This document shows, one piece after another, positions 23,040-34,346 of a stretch of DNA of 64,000 nucleotides. Source of the DNA: Blepharisma stoltei (taxonomy: Eukaryota > Ciliophora > Heterotrichea > Heterotrichida > Blepharismidae); NCBI GenBank assembly GCA_914767885.1, contig CAJZBQ010000060.1:797210-861209 (forward strand), in the 5' to 3' direction. Both the position numbers and the translations under genes were made by a program. How positions within the stretch are numbered: the stretch's first letter is position 1; each line of letters begins with the position of its first letter. The notes under the pieces are model-generated. The model was not told the origin of the DNA. It made no database searches and worked only from the letters and a program-made list of their open reading frames with translations.

Positions 23040-26032
23040 TTATACGAAATTAAACCGTAGATCAACTTTTATTGGCAAATCGCAATCACTTAGCGTGGTT
23101 TGAATATAATAGTGCATACTATCAATCGATTCCAAGGTGCTAGAAGAGGTATTATATGTTTTATTATCTCCATACTTGATAATAAAATTGTTTTTCTGAA
23201 GAATCCTTCCTAAATTTGCTGCAAAATTAATCATTATTTTTCCTTCGTGAAAATCAAGCTCAAACCCAACTGAAGTCTTGTTGCAGGTTCGTTCTAAATG
23301 ATTTCCACATAAATAAGTTGATTGATCGCAGGCTGAATTATTATTACATGTGCAATTTACAGAATATCCATAATCATGCAAGTAAAATTGGTTTTTGCAT
23401 GATGTGCAATTTATTGATGAAGTGCATTCTGTGCAACTTTCTGGACATGCTAAATAGCTATTACCAGTACAGATTTGATTATTATTATAAAAGCCCTGAG
23501 GGCATTCGCAATTTTCTGGGTTTGTAAGATACGGCATCATCATTTAAAGCTTAGGATATAAATTAAACAAACTTGAATACCAAATAATTAAATAAATAAT
23601 TATTTCCCAAAGTTAAAAAAATTCCTCATATCGAGTTTAAATTATTTTAGCTTATGGCTCATGATAAAAGGATTCTGACAACTAATGCATTGCATATTAT
23701 TACAGAATAAACAGTTTTGACCACATGGAGCACAGTTTGTTCCATTTCAATAATAAGATGTACTACAAAATTTGCAAATATCAGCACTTTGGCAAACTTC
23801 GCAATTGGGTATTGTGCATTGAAGGCAATAATCTCCAGACAAGTAAAACCCATCTAAGCATGCTCTGCAGTTGGTAGAGCCTTTTTGGCATTCAGAACAT
23901 GGTGAGCTGCAGCTCAATGTGCAAGTTGAGCCTGATGTAGTACTACAAGTAGCACATTGAGGCTCACACTCAGCACAAGAGGTATTCGAATCAAAGAAAT
24001 ATCCATCATCAGGTATACAAATGCCATTAAAAAGTCCTGAATGTTCTGGACATTCACAGTCAGTAATTCCAAGCATATGTGTTTTATCTATACAAATAGT
24101 GCAGAAAGTCCCATCGGTAATATCGCATGTCTCACATTTAGGGTCGCATTCAGCACATGTGGTAGCATCACTAAAGTAATATCCGTTATCTGGAACACAA
24201 ACTGATCCTGTGAGAGTTGAGTGATCAGGGCATTCGCAGTCTGGAGCCGCTGACATATGAGTTGTATCTGCACAAGCTGTGCAGACAGTTCCATCGCTAG
24301 TGTCACATGTATCACATTTAGGGTCGCATTCAGCACATGTGGTAGCATCACTAAAATAATATCCGTTATCTGGAACACAATCTGATCCTGTTAGAGTTGA
24401 GTGCTCAGGACATTCGCAGTCTGGAGCCGCTGACGTATGAGTTGTATCCGTGCAAGCTGTGCAAGAAGTTCCATCGCTAGTGTCACATGTATCACATTTA
24501 GGATCGCATTCAGCACATGTGGTAGCATCACTAAAGTAATATCCGTTATCTGGAACACAAACTGATCCTGTGAGAGCTGAGTGATCAGGACATTCGCAGT
24601 CTGGAGCCGCTGACGTATGAGTTGTATCTGTGCAAGCTGTGCAAGAAGTTCCATCGCTAGTGTCACATGTATCACATTTAGGGTCGCATTCAGCACATGT
24701 GGTAGCATCACTAAAGTAATATCCGTTATCTGGAACACAAACTGATCCTGTGAGAGTTGAGTGCTCAGGACATTCGCAGTCTGGAGCCGCTGACATATGA
24801 GTTGTATCTGTACAAGCTGTGCAGACAGTTCCATCGCTAGTGTCACATGTATCACATTTAGGGTCACATTCAGCACATGTGGTAGCATCACTAAAGTAAT
24901 ATCCGTCATCTGGAACACAAACTGATCCTGTGAGAGTTGAGTGATCAGGACATTCACAGTCTGGAGCCGCTGACGTATGAGTTGTATCTGTGCAAGCTGT
25001 GCAAACAGTTCCATCGCTAGTGTCACATGTATCACATTTAGGGTCGCATTCAGCACATGTGGTAGCATCACTAAAGTAATATCCGGTATCTGGAACACAA
25101 ACTGATCCTGTGAGAGTTGAGTGATCAGGGCATTCGCAGTCTGGAGCCGCTGACGTATGAGTTGTATCTGTGCAAGCTGTGCAGACAGTTCCATCGCTAG
25201 TGTCACATGTATCACATTTAGGGTCGCATTCAGCACATGTAGTAGCATCACTAAAGTAATATCCGTCATCTGGAACACAAACTGATCCTGTGAGAGTTGA
25301 GTGATCAGGGCATTCGCAGTCTGGAGCCGCTGACGTATGAGTTGTATCTGTGCAAGCTGTGCAAGAAGTTCCATCGCTAGTGTCACATGTATCACATTTA
25401 GGGTCGCATTCAGCACAAGTGGTAGCATCACTAAAGTAATATCCGTTATCTGGAACACAATCTGATCCTGTGAGAGTTGAGTGCTCAGGGCATTCGCAGT
25501 CAGGAGCTGCTGACATATGTGTTCCGTCTATGCATGCAGTGCAATCCGATGAACTGGTACCGCAAGTACTGCATTTATCATCACAACAGCTTGCACCGCT
25601 ACCGTGAACTGTAAATCCATCAATGCACGCAACACAAGTATCACCATCACCACTAGCAACCATACTGCAATGCTCAATAGTCGAAGCTGTGCATCCACCT
25701 GCATCATCAGGTATGTCAGTAGCTGAATTAGTGCAAGTTTCGCACGTTGTTGCATCTTTGCAAGTTTGGCATCCACTTGCACCACCAGTGCAAGCAGCTG
25801 TTAAATATCTTTCGTTTTCCCACCAGGATCCCTCTTCAGTCGTATTTTGGTCTTTTTCTGGACCAGTCTCATTATTTTTGACAAGTTGATTGACTGCCCC
25901 AGAATCGTCGATAAGCAGTTTTGAGTGAATTTCAGAGCTTCTAAGGCTAGTTCTGGCAAATGGGTTGAGTTCTTCCGCTGTAGTTGCTCCAAGGATCAGG
26001 AGCAAAAAATAAGCTATTCCACCTGTAGGCAT
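23040..26032 (-). CDS. Cys-rich 60-residue-repeat secreted protein, copy 2
   Basis: The ATG is at 26032. The first block reads through UGA 23749-23747 as Trp and stops at UAA 23642-23644 (796 residues): signal peptide, unique Cys-rich head, about 8 of the 60-residue repeats, then diverged CxxC modules. A second block at 23543-23040 in another frame continues the same style (NCECPQGFYNN, CTECTSSINCTSC) and ends in a non-Cys C-terminal domain like that of the gene at 29729-31037 (LPIKVDLRF versus LPIQFDFQF). Joining TA 23653-23654 to TA 23525-23526 fuses the blocks in frame (SHTNPENC), so a 128-bp IES is likely and the whole gene would span 26032 to 23040. The first 500 bp match copy 1 almost base for base. 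Confidence 0.8.
23525..23652. other. Predicted short IES near the 3' end of Cys-rich copy 2
   Basis: AT-rich, stop-containing gap between two same-style coding blocks. TA dinucleotides at 23525-23526 and 23653-23654 are in matching codon phase, and removing the 128 bp between them joins the blocks in frame. Inferred from phase only. Confidence 0.45.
24070..25515 (-). repeat. 180-bp tandem array (about 8 units) in Cys-rich copy 2
   Basis: The same 180-bp unit as at 411-4740, at exact 180-bp spacing. The array is about one third as long as in copy 1, so the copies differ mainly by repeat number. Confidence 0.95.
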
Positions 26033-26442
26033 ATTTTATAAGGATAATATAACCTGCCAAAATAAATTGATCTATAAGGCAATTACTTAATGCCTATTTA
26101 TGGAATTAAAAAATATAAAATTTCAATAATCTCTTAATTTTACCAATATTTTGATTAAAGAAACCTGGTAAATCTTAAAAATTTTTGAGTTTTTTCGATC
26201 TCAGTCTATAGAAACCTAATTAAATAGTAATATTTAATGTTGCCATAAGAGTCTAAAAATTAATTTTAGATAATTGAAATGTGAGCATGCACTCACACTT
26301 ACTAACTCTATAAATTTTCATTGCAACTTGTAATGCAAAAGAATATATCTTTGGGCCTTCAAATAGAAGCATTATTTTGTAAGCTTTTACTTATACATCA
26401 TTTTTAAGATAATGAAAAGCTAAAATATTGGTAAAATACTCA

Positions 26443-26770
26443 CTCCCCCCCTCCGTCAGTGAACAAAGACATTAGAAAAATCCCTATTTTTGCCCAAAAA
26501 CCTACTCTCCATGAGTGAACAAAAATCTTTTTAATAGAAAAAAATTTTGATGAAAAAAAATTGATATATAAGAGATAATTAGTATAATGAAATCTCGAGC
26601 TAATTCTACTTAATTTAATCAAATTGAGTTTTAAAACATAAATTTTATAAATTAAATTAATATTTACCTACCAATTTTTGTAAATTAGAATTTTTTTAAA
26701 ATTTCAAAAAACAAAGTAACTCTTCTCCGTGATTAAACAAAGTTTTTTTGTACACTCACGGAGGGGGGAG
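26443..26770. mobile_element. MITE (CTCCGTGAG family)
   Basis: Left end CTCCCCCCCTCCGTCAGTGAAC with a second direct core near 26508; right-end palindrome of the core ending GGGGGGAG. The family middle is well conserved. The flanks are TCA on the left and TGA on the right, not identical. Intergenic. Confidence 0.85.
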
Positions 26771-27283
26771 TGAGATGGTTTAAATCTTTACTCTAATAAA
26801 GAGCTAAATAAATCTTATTGATATTGCCTATCTCTGAAAATTATACAGTCGCTTTAATGGAAAAAGAAGGGTGTAAAAAACTTCAATGAAGCTTTCACCC
26901 AAATTATTGTGTAAACTTTTATGATAGCTAGAATTAATGCCGAATAAATCGCTTTTTTTGGCTACCTAATTATTTTCGAGCCGAAATGTAAAAATAACTT
27001 TGTTATTTATAAAATGCTTAATTTTCTGAATTTTATAAAGTTCAGCTTGGATTTATTTTTTGAGATCTACTGATAACAGAACTAATTATTAATTTTAATT
27101 GTTTTTTTATGGATTTATAAATGTCTTGGCTTATTATTGGCATATCCATTATGTGGACCGAATTTTTCAATTTTGCCAGGTTTTAGAAACTATTGTCGTT
27201 CATTTTGAGACCCCATATGAATACATAGAAAACCTTCCGCATGAATCCTTTACCTGAAATATTTCAAAACTTTTAACTCATCA

Positions 27284-27721
27284 CTCCCTCTCCCCCTTTA
27301 AATTGAAACAAAAAATAGGTAAAATTCCTACTTTTTTGGGAAATTACCCCCCCTTTAAATTGAAACAAAATTTTATTATAATAGAAAATTTTATAGGTAA
27401 AAGTCATTATTTTATATGTAAATACGTTAATACCCTATTTAATATGCTTCAAACATATAAGATTTAGAAATTAAACTCTATTTTGTCCAATTGTTATGGG
27501 GAGAGTTAGAAGAATACCATTTCAGCAAGTTTACACTTTGAGATTGAGAATTTATGAATTAATTTTTCATGAAATTAAAAATTAAAATCAAACACAGAAT
27601 GAACCATAAAATTTTATCTCTGAAAAAATTTTTATATATATAAATTTTTTTATAAAAAAATTTTCTTAACCCCCTTTAAATTGAAACAAAATTTTTTGTT
27701 TCAATTTAAAGGGGGGGAGAG
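27284..27721. mobile_element. MITE family B (core CCTTTAAATTGAAACAAAA)
   Basis: The architecture equals the CTCCGTGAG family but with an unrelated core. Two direct copies of the core lie at the left end (about 27292 and 27347) and a palindrome of it at the right end (about 27670-27720), all preceded or followed by C or G runs. TCA flanks both ends (27281-27283 and 27722-27724). The internal AT-rich part does not obviously match the other family. Confidence 0.8.
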
Positions 27722-28570
27722 TCAGTGGAATTTCACATTTTCTGCTTCTCAGCTCTTAAAATTGCATTTACTGCACCCAAAGTCTTTACTCTTTTGGATA
27801 TCTCCACAAATCTCATTATGCAAGAACCAATTTCTCAACTATGCAGTGATTTTTCATTATTCTATATCTCACCCCAAGTACCTTAAGCCATCAACCTATT
27901 GGTTATCCCCTTCTCATTCATCAGAAATTACCGCATTTTTCTATCTTAATTTAAATCTAGATGTATAGTTCTTTCCCTTGAATACCCGATAACGGGATGA
28001 AGCCAGCCCGTTATCGGGCTATTCAGGGGAAAGTGCTATAGTTTTTATGGACAAGGGCAAATACAACCAGAAAACTTATTTTCAAATTATTCAGCACATT
28101 TTGGCTATTTTCAGTAGCATCATTATCTGATATTAAGAGTTAGTCAATGAGGTGGTCGTAAGAGCTGGGATCGCATTTCACTATTCTTTTGTTAATAATG
28201 AAGCACCAAAAGATTTACAAAAATCATTGTAAAACGCAAAATTATTGACAGATGGAGGCGGGATTGTGTAAGCCAAGAAAGTGGATATGGTTAAACCATA
28301 GATGGAGCTATAATAATAACAGAAATCAGCCATGAATACGATATTTCAATACTAGATTATTAAAAACTTTAATTGAAGAGCTCATATTTAGTATATTATT
28401 ATTAGAGGATGAGAGAGATATCAAGGCAATTCTAGATTCAAAAATGCCAAACAATTATAGCCCCACCTAATTGTTAAATAATAAATATAAAAAATATAAA
28501 CAGGATTATTGCTGGCTAAAAATTTGACTATTTTGGCGATCCTACTTTTTAGGTTAACCAAGCATAACAC
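27722..28570 (+). other. Possible decayed receptor-type sequence and a hairpin
   Basis: Short fragments in several frames have the flavour of ligand-binding receptor domains but none is long enough to call. A strong hairpin (CCCGATAACGGG and its complement, arms extending to CTTTCCC / GGGAAAG) lies at about 27968-28036. Confidence 0.3.
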
Positions 28571-28574
28571 CTAA

Positions 28575-28965
28575 CTCCCCCCCCCCTCCGTGAGCGAACA
28601 AAACCATTAGAAAAATCGCCATTTTTTGACCAAAAACCCACCCTCCGTGAGTGAACAAAAATTTTTTTAATAGAAAAAATTTTAATGGAAAAAAAATTTT
28701 GATATATAAGTGATAATTAGTATAATGAAATCTAGAGCTAATTCTGTTTAATTTTTAAACAAATTGCGTTTTAAAACATAAATTTTGCAAATTAAATTAA
28801 TATTTGCTTCCCAATTTTTGCAAATTAGGATTTTTTTAAATTTCGAAAAAAATATTTTTTATAAAATTTATATATAGATTTTTTTTAAAAAAAAATTAAC
28901 CCCCTCCGTGAGCGAACAAAATTTTTTTGTTCGCTCACGGAGGGGGGGGGGGGGGGGGGGGGGAG
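28575..28965. mobile_element. MITE (CTCCGTGAG family), well preserved, with a 22-G run
   Basis: TAA flanks both ends (28572-28574 and 28966-28968). Two direct cores lie at the left and a perfect core palindrome (28906-28941) at the right, followed by 22 consecutive G. Very similar to the copies at 32831, 37990, 49099 and 51133, so this subfamily moved recently. Confidence 0.95.
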
Positions 28966-29207
28966 TAAGTAGAAAAATTTTACCATAAGCATAAATGCAG
29001 GAATTACAAATTCTGGCTCAACAGATACAGATGCAGGCCTTACAAAACTCATGAGAGGCCAATATATCCATTGATAAGATTAACTAAGGACGCGATATTT
29101 TATCACATTTTCAGTTACAAATGTTTAACTTTGACTGTGGGATCACTATTTATGATAAATCTTATCTTAAATCCTGCTTTACAAAATATTTATAGTCAAC
29201 TAGGTTG

Positions 29208-29485
29208 ACTGGAACGGGTCCTTTTTTTGCTCCACCTCAGGATAAGCTACTAAATGTCGAATCACTACATGCTGAATTCGTTGCTTTGGATACGATGTAG
29301 ACAATGAATCATCTTATGAAACAGTTCTTTCAGCTTTATAAAAAATTAAATTTGCATAGAATAGCAATATACATTTTAACTTAAACATGAAGAATCATAT
29401 CAAATTATGTAATTCATAATAAATTATTGAGTTATTGTGTCAGTTGAAGCATCTATCAAGTGAAAAACATTAATATTTACTGAGT
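29208..29485. repeat. 280-bp dispersed repeat, copy 1
   Basis: Almost identical to 35693-35970, from GACTGGAACGGGTCC to AAAACATTAATATTTA. A short plus-strand frame (GSFFAPPQDKLL, then SLHAEFVALDTM) is present in both. The two copies are 6.5 kb apart in the same orientation. Confidence 0.9.
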
Positions 29486-29728
29486 ATAATAAAATGGACC
29501 TAAGAAAAATACGAATTATTAAGTTAATAGTGATGATAATAAATACTTTATTTAGAAAGATTTAGCTTATTTGCTAGCTTTTATATCAAATCATTTTTCT
29601 TTTTAAGCTTAACTATTCAAAGGATCAAAATTTCGAAAATTATTGCTTGTAATTTGGTTTAAAATATTGGCACTTTTATCAGACATAATAAAATCTGAAA
29701 TCATAAAATCTATCTCTTAATATTAAAT

Positions 29729-31037
29729 ATGGTTCACCCATTATCGGCCTGCGTCTTTTTTGTCCTTTTTGCTTTTTCCTATGCAGGATCGTTTTCTTTC
29801 TGCTCTAATTTCATTCTTACATCACCTTATTTCGATCCAATGAATTTAAGGTTCAACAGCCAGATGGCCGACTACAAATTTGTTGCAAAATATCCTACGC
29901 AAACGAGTTCCGTAGTATCAGCTGCTGTGAGCTGTTCATCAATCTATATGAATAGATTCTCTTGGAGTTTGCATGGAGATTATTCTAACTGCGGGTCTTT
30001 AAGTGGTTTTGGGTAAACTTTGAGTCAACGACAGGAAATGCGTTGATGCAAATGGGTTCGTATTGTGACTTATAGAGTGAATTCAGATACTGATGGGATT
30101 TTGAAATTCTCGTTTCAACAAACTCCGGATCAAGTAGACACTGATGATTTTTCCATAACTGCTCCATTGAGTAATTTTTTATTCAGATTCTTGGACTTTA
30201 CTTACGTTGCATTGGATAGACAGTACTGTCGAGATTTACATGCCAGGACAAGCTAAGATATCCAAGACAGCAGTTGGTACTTATCCTTTTTCCAAACCTT
30301 TTGATAGGTTTGGGGATTTGCTATTTGGCTATGGTGCAAAGGAAAAGTTTTATCAATATTTTGGGTTCAAATCGGCAGCAATAAATGAAGATTTCAGTAT
30401 CATTACGTTATATGATGGTACAAACTCCTCGATGCAACAGGAACTTGTCCAATGACTTGCGCAGAATCAACTTGCCACCCGACTCAGAAGTGTCTCAGCC
30501 TAACAAGCGACTGTTCCTCTTGTGATACAACTTGGCGCTTGGCATGTACCACAATTAATCGTGACAAGACAACTTACTGCACTAAAAGTCTCTGCGATCT
30601 ACATTGTATCTGCTCGTCAACTGGTAAATGCATACAATGTGACTATGGCTATTTCCTTTCTAGTACTGGAACTGGCAATCCCATCAGTGCCAGTAATTTT
30701 TAATTTAGAATGCAAAGACTCATGCACTTCTTGTGGTGGAGTTTGTTTCAAATATACTGATGTTGTTACGCAAGAAGGGGCAATGTGTAAAGTCAATTCT
30801 ATTGGCTATTATATCAGTCTTTCTGGTACAAATATCAAAATTGATTTTGCTCATCCTCTTGAATCAGCTTTGAATATTGCCTCTCTTAATGCTAAGTCGG
30901 ATAAAGGTATAGTAATCGATACATCTCTCTGGACTTTAAATACATGCGCTGTAGGCTCAACAGGCTGCACCATAGCGACTAGCCTGACTACTGATCAACT
31001 ACCAATTCAGTTTGACTTCCAATTTAGTCAAGTCTAG
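29729..31037 (+). CDS. Secreted lectin-like / Cys-rich protein with 16-nt introns
   Basis: The ATG at 29729 opens a signal peptide (ACVFFVLFAFSYAG). The frame is kept by removing GT..AG introns of 16 nt at 30060-30075, 30171-30186 and 30693-30708. A 23-nt GT..AG interval at 30418-30440 also joins in frame (YDG then TCPMTC). One further frame change near 30008 is unexplained. The middle (W-TLLTLHWIDSTVEIYMPG) resembles LamG/concanavalin-type domains, in which a strand near the end precedes a Gly turn. A Cys-rich segment follows (CHPTQKC, CSSCDTT, CKDSCTSCGGVC), then a C-terminal domain shared with the gene at 23040-26032. Stop at 31035-31037. The role is not known; a surface or extracellular protein is likely. 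The single unresolved frame change means a recent pseudogene is possible. Confidence 0.6.
30060..30075 (+). other. 16-nt intron
   Basis: GTATTGTGACTTATAG. Removal eliminates an in-frame UAG and shifts to the next open frame (MGSVNSDTDG). The size matches the 15-16-nt introns of heterotrich ciliates. Confidence 0.75.
30171..30186 (+). other. 16-nt intron
   Basis: GTAATTTTTTATTCAG. Removal joins ITAPL to NSWTLLTLHW in frame. Confidence 0.8.
30693..30708 (+). other. 16-nt intron
   Basis: GTAATTTTTAATTTAG, removing an in-frame UAA and joining NPISA to KCKDSCTSC. Very similar in sequence to the intron at 30171-30186. Confidence 0.8.
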
Positions 31038-31771
31038 AAGGATAAATAATCTTTCTCTTTAATCTTTTTTACTACTTAAATAATTAATAACTTCATTACT
31101 TGTTGGGACATGAAAATATAGCAATTTGATTTTAAATTCTATTTTAATAAAAAAGAGACTTATTTATGCGTCTTCATCAATCATACATTTTATGCTTCTT
31201 TTGTAAAAGCAAATTTAAATAACATGGATATTTTTTCCTTTTTTTCTGTAAACTTGGGCATTTTTTAAACTGTAGATAAAATCTAACTAGAGCAAGAACC
31301 AGCCATCCAACTCCCAAAGCAACTAGAAATACTATAGAATTCCCACCAAATCCTATATAAAATGTAGACAGCAAGGAAAAGCCAAACTACTCCAATTAGA
31401 CTTAAAAATTGCCGCAAAATAAATCTATCTTACTCCCCCCCATCCTTGATCGAACGACTCGCCATCGTTCGATCAAGGATGAGGGTTAAAAACAAAATTT
31501 TCGGGAAAAAAAATTTATATATAAAATATAAAAAATAAATATATATAGATATTGTTTTTGATTTACTTTTAAATAAGAGGGTTAAGAATATTTAATAATT
31601 ATTTTACAGCAAAAATTTAATTAATTTCATAAAATACCAATTTTTAATATTTTGATTTATTAGTTACCCCTTTAAACTGTATAAATTTAATTTGTTCCTT
31701 ATTAAATTAATTTTTTTTTTTAAAAATTTTAAAGAATCTGTATTTTATTAGATTATTGAGTTTTTAAGCAT

Positions 31772-33393
31772 ATGCTAATGACTACATCACTTCGGATGAT
31801 TGATTCCGCAGCTTTCTGTCGTCTCAAAGCCTCTGAAAACAACCTCATTATGTGCATCTCCCCACAAAAAAATTATTTAATGGAATATATTGAAACTATT
31901 GCAAAAGATGCTCATCAGGGTTGATTTGTGCTTTGAAAGAATTGCTAGGGCACTTCGTAAAAGGAAGTTGCACATGAAGATTTGTACGCTATTGCATCCA
32001 ACAACACTGACTTTCAGTTCTTTCTGAGGGATTCGCAGGTGGAAGAGATGGGCTCAAGCGAAGATTATTATGATGCTGAGGAATTTTGAGCAGAGGTTGA
32101 GAGGGAAAATTTTTATGAACCTGAATTAGAGTTTTATGTATCTGAATTAGAAATTTATGATGATGACAGTGAGCTGGACTTCCCGCCAAGTTCATATGAT
32201 GGTCGGCTAGATTTCCCGCCAAACCTATTTGGAGACCCGCTTAGCAGACGAGATCAGTTAAAGAAGGTCTCTCACTCAGAAGAGCTCGATGGCGAGCCTT
32301 GCAAAGATGGATCGGGCCTAATTTATGATGGGGAGTATGAAGATGAGATATGGGGAAGGTTTGTATATGGGCATGAAATCAAGCTGAAGAAGTGCTGGAC
32401 AGTGAGGTTGCTCCACTGATGTATGCAAGTGTGGGATCTAGGTGCGTGGAGATAGTTGGGAGCACTAGCGAGCAGGCTGATTAGGAGATATTGGAGCTAG
32501 GAATGATAAGGCGAGACCAAACAAGCTGGAATAAAGAGATCTGATGATGGGGAACTCGTTAAGGCACACATCGTAGGGCAAGGTGCAGATATGGTCATCC
32601 GTGAAGTCATAAGCTTTGAGCCAAAGGAAGCTGACGATGAAGAGGAAGCAAAAAGCTATGGAGAATGTCGAGGTGAAGCTCTAATAGAGGATACATTGCA
32701 GATGGGAGAGATCGAGCAGAAAAATTAGATCAAATTTTGTGTTTATCAACTTTAAAAAGGAGAATATATCAGAGGTTTTTTAGATGAGATAGTGAAGGAG
32801 GATTAAACAGAAGTCTGAATATGGCACTTACTCCCCCCCCCCCCTCCGTGAGCGAACAAAACCATTAGAAAAATCGCCATTTTTTGACCAAAAACCCACC
32901 CTCCGTGAGTGAACAAAAATTTTTTTAATAGAAAAAATTTTAATGGAAAAAAATTTTGATATATAAGTGATAATTAGTATAATGAAATCTAGAGCTAATT
33001 CTGTTTAATTTTAAACAAATTGCGTTTTAAAACATAAATTTTGCAAATTAAATTAATATTTGCTTCCCAATTTTTGCAAATTAGGATTTTTTAAATTTCG
33101 AAAAAAATATTTTTTTATAAAATTTATATATAAATTTTTTTTAAAAAAAAAAATTAACCCCCTCCGTGAGCGAACAAAATTTTTTTGTTCGCTCACGGGG
33201 GGGGGGGGAGTTAGGATTTATTGGAAAAATCGGAGAAAAGTATTTTTCAGCTGGAATTGAAGTTGGAATTTTGGGAAAAAGTGGAAAAGATTGAAGAAAG
33301 GGAAGAATATTGAAGAAAATTTGTGTTTCTGAAATTGTTGAAGATGATGGAGATAATTGGTCCTGTAAGAGGGCGATAACCGTAAGTAATAAT
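31772..33393 (+). pseudogene. Decayed acidic-protein gene carried by the composite element
   Basis: A frame from about 31772 (MTTSLRMIDSAAFC) runs with several UAA/UAG stops into an acidic region. It then reads EYEDEIWGRFVY, and after a one-base loss WAWNQAEEVLDSEVAPLMYA. This aligns with the gene at 60838-61743, EDEDEIWGRFVSWAWNQ and TEEVLDSE. The copy here has TGA where that one has TGG, supporting UGA as Trp. The 3' end shares a GGGCGATAACCGT block (33370-33385) with the telomeric gene's end (61728-61740). A MITE at 32831-33210 cuts it. Confidence 0.7.
32831..33210. mobile_element. MITE (CTCCGTGAG family) nested in the composite element
   Basis: TTA at 32828-32830 and 33211-33213; 380 bp; two direct cores at the left, a core palindrome at the right. 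Nearly identical to the copy at 28575-28965. Being nested, it is younger than the composite element. Confidence 0.95.
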
Positions 33394-34346
33394 AATAATG
33401 TACATCTTCCCAAGCTTTTGATAAATAATATATTTTTTATATATATAAAAATTTGCATGATATGAAAATCGTTCGATCAAGGATGGGGGTTAATTTCCCC
33501 AATTTTTAGGAATTTTTACAGTCAATCGTTCGATCAAGGATGGGGGGAGTTAGTATATGATTTAATCCTTGAAATAATTGCAATATAAGCCATCATAAGT
33601 TTAATAAACGCTACCCTATGACTAATATCACCTAATCTTTTTTAGTGTTTTTGCTAATATTACAAATATTGCTTGTGGGATTGATTTTCCCATCAATTAG
33701 CCAGGCACTTCTTTTGCATGTAAAGGCTGCTGTAGTTACTATCAGATCGGCCTAACAAACACAGCAAGAGGCTCATATACTAAAAAAGCTACAAATGAAA
33801 TAATCGCACACATCAAATGTTCCTCTTTTCAGCAAAAAGTATAGCAATCTTTTACTAAAAAAAGTCTATAAAATCTTCACCGATACTCATCACGCAAAAA
33901 CACATCAAAGCATATAGATATAAACGTTATAAAACAAAGATTTCCAAGCGCAAGCGTCAAATATTCTGCTATCAAGCCTAACACTTTTGTGCAGTTTTAA
34001 TAAAACTATTACGTAAAGAACTGCCTGTATTACGATACAGACTAGCTCAATATCAGTAATAGTCCAAAACACCCCATTTTGTAGCTTAATTACGTCTTCT
34101 AGTTCAATTGTGAACATGCTGCTTAATTTGACAGGATTGACCCAAATTCTGAAAAATTAAGTCCCATTGAGGCAAATTCGAAGAAGTCTATAGGTATTGT
34201 TCCTCCACAATAAAACCATCTATAGATTTTTTTTCTTCAAGAATCTCTACAGATATATTTGACCATTTTTGATATATAATAAAAGCTATTGCAGAGGTAA
34301 CTGCGAAAACCAAAAAGAATATCCAAACATAAGCCCTCTTCCTTTA

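Larger units (their letters stand above)
31433..33549. mobile_element. 2.1-kb composite element, family C (core CATCCTTGATCGAACGA)
   Basis: TTA flanks both ends (31430-31432 and 33550-33552). The left end is a palindrome of the core (31437-31492). The right end carries two direct copies (about 33469 and 33528). This is the MITE architecture in reverse orientation with a different core. Without the nested MITE at 32831-33210 the element is about 1.74 kb. Between the ends lies a decayed protein gene (31772-33393) homologous to the one beside the telomere. No DDE transposase is visible. It interrupts the decayed receptor paralogue. Confidence 0.8.

Noticed and set aside
31433-33549. Expectation of a DDE transposase in the composite element
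   Set aside because: No frame gives a recognisable transposase or helix-turn-helix plus DDD/E pattern; the interior matches the acidic telomeric gene instead.
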